Of a DNA stretch of 16,033 nt, positions 9,742 through 16,033 are shown piece by piece. The stretch is from Chlamydomonas sphaeroides (taxonomy: Eukaryota > Chlorophyta > Chlorophyceae > Chlamydomonadales > Chlamydomonadaceae). Position numbers and translations under genes: made by a program. The stretch lies in contig BDDC01000167.1 in assembly GCA_001662425.1 (NCBI GenBank), positions 78,230-94,262 on the forward strand, given 5' to 3'. Position 1 is the first letter of the stretch. Every line of letters starts with the position of its first letter. The notes beneath the pieces are model-generated. The model was given only the letters and a program-made list of their open reading frames with translations, was not told where the DNA came from and did no database searches.

Positions 9742-12700
9742 TCACGCGACGTCCTGCTCGTGCTCTGGGTCCGAGTCCATCATCTCGCGGCCTTCGCCGC
9801 TGCCGTTGCCGTCGCCGTTGCCGTTGCTGGCGCGCGGCGTGTAGGTCTTGTCGTAGTAGCGCGTGAGGTTGCGGTCGTGCGCCAGCGACTGCGAGGGAGA
9901 CCTGCGGGCAGCGGCGAGGGTGCGGGGGGAAGGGGCAGCGGCACAGCGGGCGGGTGCCGCAGCGCGACACGCGGTCGTCAACACAGCTGAGTGCGGCTCC
10001 CGGCCCCAGCCCCCGGTGACGGACCTCGCCGTGCCCTTGCCCCACCCAGTGGCCCCTAGCCCGGCCTCAGCCCCACGAGACCAGCCCCACCCTGCGTTGT
10101 GGCTAGGCCTGGCTGCCGTGCCAGGCGGCCCCGCCACAGCCCTACAGCCCGCGCCAGCAGCCCCTTGACCCCTGCCGCTGCCGCGCCCGCCGCCGGGCCC
10201 CTGTACCTGAAGTAGCTGTAGGGCGTGTAGCGCAGGAAGTTGGAGACGCGGCTGGTGTAGATGTCGGCGTACTTTTCGATCTGCCGGTTGAGCTGCGACT
10301 TGTCGTTGAGGCCGGCGCGCGAGAGGTAACCCCAGCTACGAGCAGAGGGGGGGGGCGTCGGAAGGCAGATGTGGGAAGGGCCTCGCGGAGGCGGAGGCGG
10401 CGAAGGCGGCGATGGCCGACTGTCTGCCCGACCGGAGGAGCTGCTACCCACGCCCCACGTCAAGCGTCTGCGCCGCACGCCTCACGCCCCGCAGCCCCGC
10501 TGCACAGTCTCAGGCGGGGAGATGCGCCCGTGTCGGCCCGACACCGCGCCACTGCCCACAGCCCCTGCACCCCGCCCGCGACCTGACGACACACGCCCGC
10601 GCGCGCACCGCTTGTTGAAGTGCTCGCCGTCCCGCTCCAGCATGGGCCCGATGCGGTCGTCCAGGTGCTCCATCACCTGCGCATGGAGGCCACGACGGCG
10701 ACGGCGACGGCAACACGGAGGTGGGGACCATGGGGCTCACACGTGGGGAGCGGGGCATGCGCGACTGCAGCCAACTGCATGCGGGGCAACGGCCCCGGGC
10801 ACGGCCAGCACACGCACACATGCCGCTGCAGCTGCGGGTGACGACATCAGGCACTCTGCCCCGGGGGCACTGCCTCAGTGGGCACCTCCTGCTCAGCATG
10901 CGGCCCCTCCTGGCCTACCCATCACAATGGTGCCCACGCGCCGGCCCCAGCCCAAATCCAGGACCCTCCCGCCGACCTCCCCCCCCCCCATGAGCGGATA
11001 CGCCAGGCCCTTGGCCCCTCGCCCCTCGCCCAGCCTCACGCCGCCCATACATCCCAGACATGCACAAACGCTCGTGCCGGTACCCCCAGCGTCTCTCCCC
11101 AACCCGCCCCCACCATGAGCAGCTGCGCCAGCGTCTCGTTGATGCCCTCCTCGTCCTCAAACGACGCGTTGGCGGTGTGCCCGTGCACCCAGCGCTGCGG
11201 GACGAGGCATGCGGTCAGAGGCGCGCCGCGCGGCGGGCGGGCGGGGGCGTCAGCAGCAGCGCGCGGCCAACCTCCCCACCCCAGCTCGCCGCGCCCTGCC
11301 GCCCGCGCTGTGTGGTGCGACGCCCCTCCTTGCACAGCCGCAAGCTGACGGCTGCTCACAGACAGGCAGGCACAGCGCCCAGTAGCAGCAGCGCCCCGCG
11401 CTGTGAGCACCCCAGCCGCCTCTCGGACCCCAAGTTCGGCCCCCTAAGTGCGGCCCCCGAGCAGGCTCCCACCTGGCGGCTCAGCCTCAGCTGGTTGAAC
11501 ACGTCGCCGATGAGCTCCTTCTTGGTCATCAGCTCCTTGAGCGCGTCGCGGTGCGGCCGGCCGCGAGCCAGCGCGTCGATCTCCAGCTCCAGCTCCCGGA
11601 TGACCAGCGCCGTGCGCCACCTGGGGATTGGGGGCGGGGGCAGGGCGGGAGGCGAACGGGTCGGTGTTGGTTGTGGTGGGCGTGATGCCGAGCGGTACCG
11701 GCCGAGACCGGTCGGTGTTGGTTGTGGTGGGCGTGGTGGGCGTGATGCCGGGCCGTGCCGGGTCGCGGTCATTGTGCCCACAAGGTGTGGGGCCTCCGAG
11801 CCGTGGGGAGCACGGGGGGGGGCCGCGGCGTCGGGGCACCTCAGGGCGGAGGTGGCCGCACCTGAAGTTGATCTTGGCCAGCGCAGCGTCCTGCGGATGT
11901 GTTGGTGGCTACGTCAAGAAGAGATAGGATGGTAGGGGCGGGCAAGCTGCGAGTAGTGTGGGCGGCGAGGCGGCTGGGCAAGGCGAGGCGGCTGGGCAGG
12001 GCGAGGCCGCGAGCCGCCGTGCAGCCGTACAGGTAATGCGCAGTGCCGATGCTGCCGTACCGTGTAGATGTGGTCGCCGACGTACAGCAGGTCGTCGCCC
12101 TCCACGCCCAGCGCCTTCTCCACCATGCGGGCGCTGCGCGGGGTCGGGCGGGCAGGCAGGCAGGCAGGTAGGGTCATGGGGATGAAAGGATGACAAGCAG
12201 ACAGAGAGGGCTGTGCGTGCGCTGTGCTGCGCTGTGCGCGAGCAGGGGCGGGTGGCAGCCCCTGGCCGCCCACACCTGCCGCCGCAGTAGAGGCCGCCCT
12301 TGACTGCGCCCAGCACCGGCCGCATGAGCCCGTCCGAGGTGACCACCTGGGGGGTGGGGAGGGAGGGCAGGCAGGGCACCGGCGTTGGCTGGCCGGGTGT
12401 TCACTTGACAAGTAGAACAGAACCCTCACGCGGCACAGCACGCCCGGGGTTGTTGGCTGGTGTGCGCCGTGCGTGGCATCCTGTTACGCTCTGCCGGCCT
12501 GCCGGCGAGCCTGAGCGGGCCCGGTAGTCATGAGCCCCCGGCGCCCCACCTCCCGGCCTGTCAGGACGGCCCCCAGCGCCCCACCTCGTACAGGCTCATG
12601 TTGTAGTTGAAGAAGTCGGGCTTGCGGGCCATGACGATGACCATGTCGAACAGGTCGCGCCACCGCATGCCGCTGGGCAGGAAGGGGTCGTACGCGAATG

Positions 12701-15700
12701 ACATCATCTGCCGGGTAGAGCGGGGAGGGGAGGAAGGGGCAGGGGAGGGGAGGGGAGGAGGGACCGGGTAGCTGGGACAGCGATGGCTGGTTCAGCGCAC
12801 GCGCCACACTAGCCCGAGTACCAGCCGCTGCCCGGCCATGCATGTAAGTGAGCCCACAGTGATGCACGCATGCTGCAGCCCCCGCCCCCGCCCCCGCCCC
12901 GCGCCTTGTTGGTGTACTCGTAGTCGCTGTTGGTGATGAGCAGCAGCTGCTTGCCGCTGTCGCGCTGGTCCAGCAGCGCCTGCGCCATCTCGGGGTCCAG
13001 CTCCACGTAGCGCTCGGGGGCCTGGGGAGGAAGGAAGAGGGAGGGCACCAGGCATGGGAAGCGAGGGCTGCTTGAGGTGAGGGCCGGCAGCGGGGCGGCA
13101 TGGGGCAGGTTGGCCGCAGGCAGCTAGCTGAAGGGGGCGCGGCAGGGCCATGCTGGGATGTGGCGGCACCAGCCCACCTGGATTATCTCGGCCTTGAGCT
13201 TGCCCTCCACGTGCGTGCGGTACAGCGCCTTGGACACCATGCCGTACAGCGCCTGGTACGAGATGTTGCCCGCGCCCACCTGCGCAGCAGCCGCGGGGGT
13301 TGAAGGGACGGGGCGTGCATGGGAGTCAGGCAGGGGGCGGCCGCAGCGCCACCGGGCGTGCAGGGGGCTGAGGCTGCAGCTGAGTGACGACGACGTCGAG
13401 CCTGGCGGCAGCTGGCGACGTGCTGGCGCCCCACGGGCTGCATGGGCTGCACGCGGGGCCAGGACCTGAGGGCACGGACGTCAGATGCTTGGTGGTGCGC
13501 CACCACAGGCCGCACCTGGAACATGCCCAGGTCGAGGCGGTCCACGAGCTGCAGGGGAGGTGATGGGGTGCAGGAGGCAGCGGTTGCGGGGCAGCAGCAC
13601 GACAGCGTAGCGGCAGCGGGTGCGCTGTACAAGTGCTCGCCAGTGCGCCACTCGCGCCCGGCCAAACCGTCCCTTCCACTTCCACTCCATGCCGCGCGCC
13701 GCACCCTAGGTAGCCTAGATTGCGCCATGCTGCCCCCTGGCATTCCACATACTGCGCCAGTGCACAGCTGCACAGCTGCAATTACCCCAGACTTCATCGT
13801 GCATCATGTGGCATGGGTGCACCTCCATGCACCTCCATGCACCTCCATGCACCTCCATGCACCTCCATGCACCTCCATGCACCTCCATGCACCTTCATGC
13901 ACCTCCATGCACCTCCATGCACCTCCATGCACCTCCATGCACCTCCATGCCGCACCTGCATGTACATGACGGCCTCCGACACGGAGAAGAGCGTGTTGAG
14001 GAACACCCAGCGCCCCTCGTTGCGCAGGTTGACCACCTCCCGGCCGTACAGCTCGCGGATCTCCTGCCAGTTCATCATGCGCGTGCCGTGCATGGCGCGC
14101 TTGACCAGCCTGCGGCAGGACCCGGGGGCCCGAGGCCAGGGAGGTCAACTACTTGGGGCGAGGTAGACACATTCACTCTCTGTTGCCTGCAACACACAGG
14201 GCCCCCCTAGCTGCAGCTGCCGCTGCCGATGCGCAACGGGTGGAGGGTGGGCCGGGGCTCGGCGGCGGCAGGCGCTGCGTGTGTGCTGGGTGGCGGCGTG
14301 CGGTACGGCGGGCTTCGTGTCCAACGGTGCCGCACCCGAATCTGTCGACCTTGATCAGGTTGCCGTACTCCTTGTCCATGATGAGGCCCCGGATGACCAG
14401 GTCGGGGTCGAACCTGTGCAGCGAGGGGGAGGGAGGGGCGGAGGGCCGCAAGGTACGGCCCATTCCTCGTAAGCTGCGCGTGCCACGCCTCGCCCCCTTG
14501 CCCCGGGCCCCAACGCCAAGCACCACGCTCCACGGACAGCCCACCCTGCCCCCCGGGCCTCCTGTCATCCACCAGTGCCGACACGAACCCTGGACCTCGC
14601 GCACCCCCCGGCCCCCTGCCGCCCCCAGCGCCCGCCCTCACCGCAGCCCGTCCACCGGCACGCCCTGCTGCCGCAGCGTCTCCAAGCCGTACTCGTACGC
14701 GCGGCCCTCCCAGGCGTTGACGTCGTAGTGGATGAGCGTGTAGTCCTGTGGGGTGTGCGGGGGAGGGACGGGGGCAGCGCGCGGGCGCGGTGCGGGCGTC
14801 GGCAGCCGTTGACGGAGCCCCAGCAGCCCGACCGCGGCGAGCGCAACGCCGCGCTAGCGGGGCACACATGGCCGGCGGCAGTGGGCCCAAAGGAGTTGAG
14901 CCGGCAGAGAGCACCCCGCCGCGCCAGCAGCGGCCCGGGAACCGCCAATGACAGTGGGCCAATGTCGTGCCTAGCGGGCAGGCTGCCGCCAGCCCTGCGG
15001 GCCTGGAGCTGCCGACCGACCCCGCAGCAGGCCGCTGCGTCATCATGAACGGCGCCGAGAAGGAGCCATCGGCGTATCCCAACTACGGCACATCGGGGCG
15101 ACCCTGTGGCGAGCTCACCATGTCGTAGCCTGCATGGACCCGCCGCCGTTGCGCGTTGTGCATGGGCGCACGGGAGGAGGGGCGCAGGGTCAACGCATTA
15201 ACCGTGGTGCACAGGCAGCAGCCAAGGGGTGCGGGGCTGCCAGTTAGCCTTGAACGTTAGCGGCCAGAAGCCACGAGCCATTATCAGCATACCGCCACCT
15301 CGCCCCCTGCTTTCCTGGGGACCTGATGTTCCATTCGCCGCCTGCAGCCGCCTCGCGCCTCTCCCACACCTTCTCCCCGGTGCCCCCCAGCCCGTTCCGC
15401 CGCTCGCACCGATGGCTTTGATGCTGCGCAGGTTGAGTGTCCGAGAGCAGTAGATGGCGCGCTGCGGGTTGCCGTCGGGGAAAGACTCGGGCACGTCCAG
15501 GACGTCGAGCACGCTCTGCAGGGGTGCAGGGCAAGTACCAGGGCGCATGGGGCATGCGAGGACGTGGTGAGCGCGTTGGCTCTTAAGCCCACTGGACACA
15601 GCGATCACGCGGAAGCGGCGCAGGGAGGGGAGGGAGGTAAAACAGGGTACAAGCGGCGGCGATGCTGCCGGCCCAAGCCCCCGCCAGGCCGCCCGCCCCA

Positions 15701-15952
15701 TGGCTCCAGCCAGGCTTTGGGCGGTCCGTACGCCCTGGGCGCCGGGGAGGGGCTTGCGGGGTTGCGGAGCCGCCCCGTGCCGACCTGCGGCAGCCACACG
15801 GCGTGCGAGCCGGAGGCCCGCAGGCCTCCCGGGCTGCCGTGACGTGTGTCCCGCAGTGCGCGCCGCACCTGCGTGGCCGCCTTGAGCTTGGTCAGCGGCA
15901 GCGTGTAGATGTCGTCCAGCGACTGCATGCCAAACACGTTGATGACGCCCAC
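9742..15952 (-). CDS. HAD superfamily subfamily IG 5'-nucleotidase (cN-II-like), 5' partial
   Basis: Exons in transcript order: 15952-15869, 15515-15410, 15129-15119, 14745-14642, 14413-14336, 14109-13956, 13548-13516, 13279-13178, 13021-12905, 12707-12585, 12346-12276, 12133-12061, 11890-11862, 11620-11473, 11194-11114, 10676-10609, 10335-10207, 9901-9742 (TGA 9744-9742). All phases agree: 1671 nt, 556 codons. The family hydrolyses nucleoside monophosphates, chiefly IMP/GMP in cN-II, with Mg2+ and an aspartyl-phosphate intermediate; the substrate here is not proven. Visible motifs, numbered from the first in-window residue: CSRTLNLRSIKAIGYDMDYT (nucleophile D66, D68), FDPDLVIRG, VKRAMHG, WVFLNTLFSVSEA, ITNSDYEYTNK (T254), MARKPDFF (K292), YVGDHIYTD (D348, D353), RWRTALV, KRWGYLSRAG and EKYADIYTSRVSNFL. 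The order and spacing match plant subfamily IG nucleotidases end to end. After the conserved QSLAHD comes a 43-residue tail with Asn-Gly repeats and an acidic end. No targeting signal can be judged because the N-terminus lies beyond the right edge. It converges with the LRR gene. Confidence 0.93.
11659..11750. repeat. Tandem duplication with 51-bp spacing in an intron
   Basis: The block GGTCGGTGTTGGTTGTGGTG (and the bases that follow, to GTGATGCCG) occurs at 11659-11690 and 11710-11750. The second copy carries an internal GGGCGTGGT duplication. It lies in the nucleotidase intron 11621-11861. Confidence 0.8.
11964..12011. repeat. 18-bp tandem repeat, about 2.6 copies, in an intron
   Basis: The unit GGCGAGGCGGCTGGGCAR occurs at 11964-11981 and 11982-11999, followed by a partial copy. 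It lies in the nucleotidase intron 11891-12060. Confidence 0.75.
12708..12904 (-). other. Apparent GC-AG intron with G-quadruplex motif at its 5' end
   Basis: Family continuity requires ...DYEYTNK | MMSFAYDPF, so the exon ends AACAAG and the intron begins GCGCGG instead of GT. The acceptor CCCGGCAG is normal. From the fourth intron base on, G4, G5, G5 and G5 runs follow, each separated by a single C (plus strand 12879-12900). The C-rich plus strand elsewhere in the intron (12720-12770) gives a long pyrimidine tract in the transcript. GT donors further in would add Gly-rich residues not found in the family. Confidence 0.75.
13821..13950. repeat. 10-bp minisatellite, 13 copies, in a nucleotidase intron
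   Basis: Thirteen head-to-tail copies of ACCTCCATGC; the eighth carries one C-to-T change (ACCTTCATGC). The array begins five bases inside the intron whose donor GTGCGG is at 13955-13950. On the transcript the unit reads GCATGGAGGT, so each junction holds AG|GTGCAT, similar to the real donor CAG|GTGCGG. A 10-bp unit shifts frame each copy, repeating a 10-residue peptide every 30 bp if read through. Confidence 0.95.
15119..15129 (-). other. 11-nt coding microexon with catalytic Asp
   Basis: The minus strand reads CAG|GCTACGACATG|GTGAGC. The preceding exon ends ATCG|GTGCGA and the next starts CCACAG|GACTACACG. Joined, they give A-I-G-Y-D-M-D-Y-T, the family's conserved motif I. Without this exon the frame breaks and the nucleophilic Asp (D66) is lost. 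The flanking introns are 15130-15409 and 14746-15118. Confidence 0.9.
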
Positions 15953-15992
15953 CTGCGCCACCAGCAGGGGCGTGTGTGGGTGCAGGATGTGA

Positions 15993-16033
15993 GCGGGCGG
16001 GCGGGCGGGCGGGCGGGCGGGCGGGCGGGCGGG
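15993..16033. repeat. (GCGG)n tetranucleotide microsatellite running off the right edge
   Basis: About ten uninterrupted GCGG units reach the last base. The array lies in the intron upstream of the first resolved nucleotidase exon, so its full length is unknown. The minus-strand transcript would carry CCGC repeats, the plus strand G-quadruplex-prone runs. Confidence 0.9.

Noticed and set aside
9189..9866. Plus-strand Pro/Arg-rich frame
   Set aside because: Composition artefact of C-rich DNA antisense to the nucleotidase 3' end.
12809..12904. Extension of the exon past TNK into a Gly-rich stretch, using a downstream GT donor
   Set aside because: The family goes directly from TNK to the MMSFAYDPF segment and the Gly run comes from the C-rich repeat.
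13821..13950. CRISPR array
   Set aside because: The units are 10 bp and contiguous with no spacers, in a eukaryotic intron.
13794..14093. Minus-strand frame with repeated GAWRCMEVHG peptide
   Set aside because: It is read-through from a real exon into the intronic minisatellite; the splice donor GTGCGG precedes it.
1..16033. Mobile element, tRNA or rRNA
   Set aside because: No transposase or reverse-transcriptase motif, terminal inverted repeat or RNA gene structure was seen on either strand.

Overview
The window looks like nuclear DNA of a GC-rich green alga, most likely a core chlorophyte (Chlorophyceae). The coding frames are strongly GC-biased and cut by many short GT-AG introns. The proteins carry long Ala/Pro/Gln/Gly runs, candidate TGTAA poly(A) signals are present, and the protein families are eukaryotic. 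The organism assignment is inference; no marker gene fixes the species. All exon models were built by hand from splice signals, reading-frame continuity and family similarity recalled from memory.

Layout: (1) 1-1070 has no gene I can support. (2) 1071-4456 (+) is the C-terminal part of a Gemin5-like protein in four phase-consistent exons. It has the helical TPR-like block and a very long low-complexity tail; the WD40 part expected upstream is not visible. (3) 4457-5042 holds the 3' region of that gene and a TATA-like promoter. (4) 5043-7315 (+) is a four-exon leucine-rich-repeat protein whose frame holds only if one extra C near 5588-5591 is allowed for. (5) 7316-9741 is a tail-to-tail intergenic region with a candidate TGTAA signal for each flanking gene, several tandem repeats and some Ala/Pro-rich open stretches I cannot assign. 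(6) 9742-15952 (-) is a HAD-superfamily subfamily IG (purine cN-II-like) 5'-nucleotidase. I could resolve 18 consecutive exons with consistent phases (1671 nt, 556 codons plus stop). The N-terminus lies beyond the right edge.

The genes do not form an operon or an obvious pathway; they are ordinary neighbouring eukaryotic genes (RNP assembly/translation, protein interaction, nucleotide metabolism). I found no defence system, mobile element, CRISPR array, rRNA or tRNA. The most interesting signals concern splicing of the nucleotidase gene: an 11-nt microexon carrying the nucleophilic Asp, an apparent GC-AG intron with a G-quadruplex motif right after its donor, and a 10-bp minisatellite next to a 5' splice site that repeats a donor-like AG|GTGCAT in every unit. 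The Gemin5-like gene and the single-base frameshift in the LRR gene are also worth checking.
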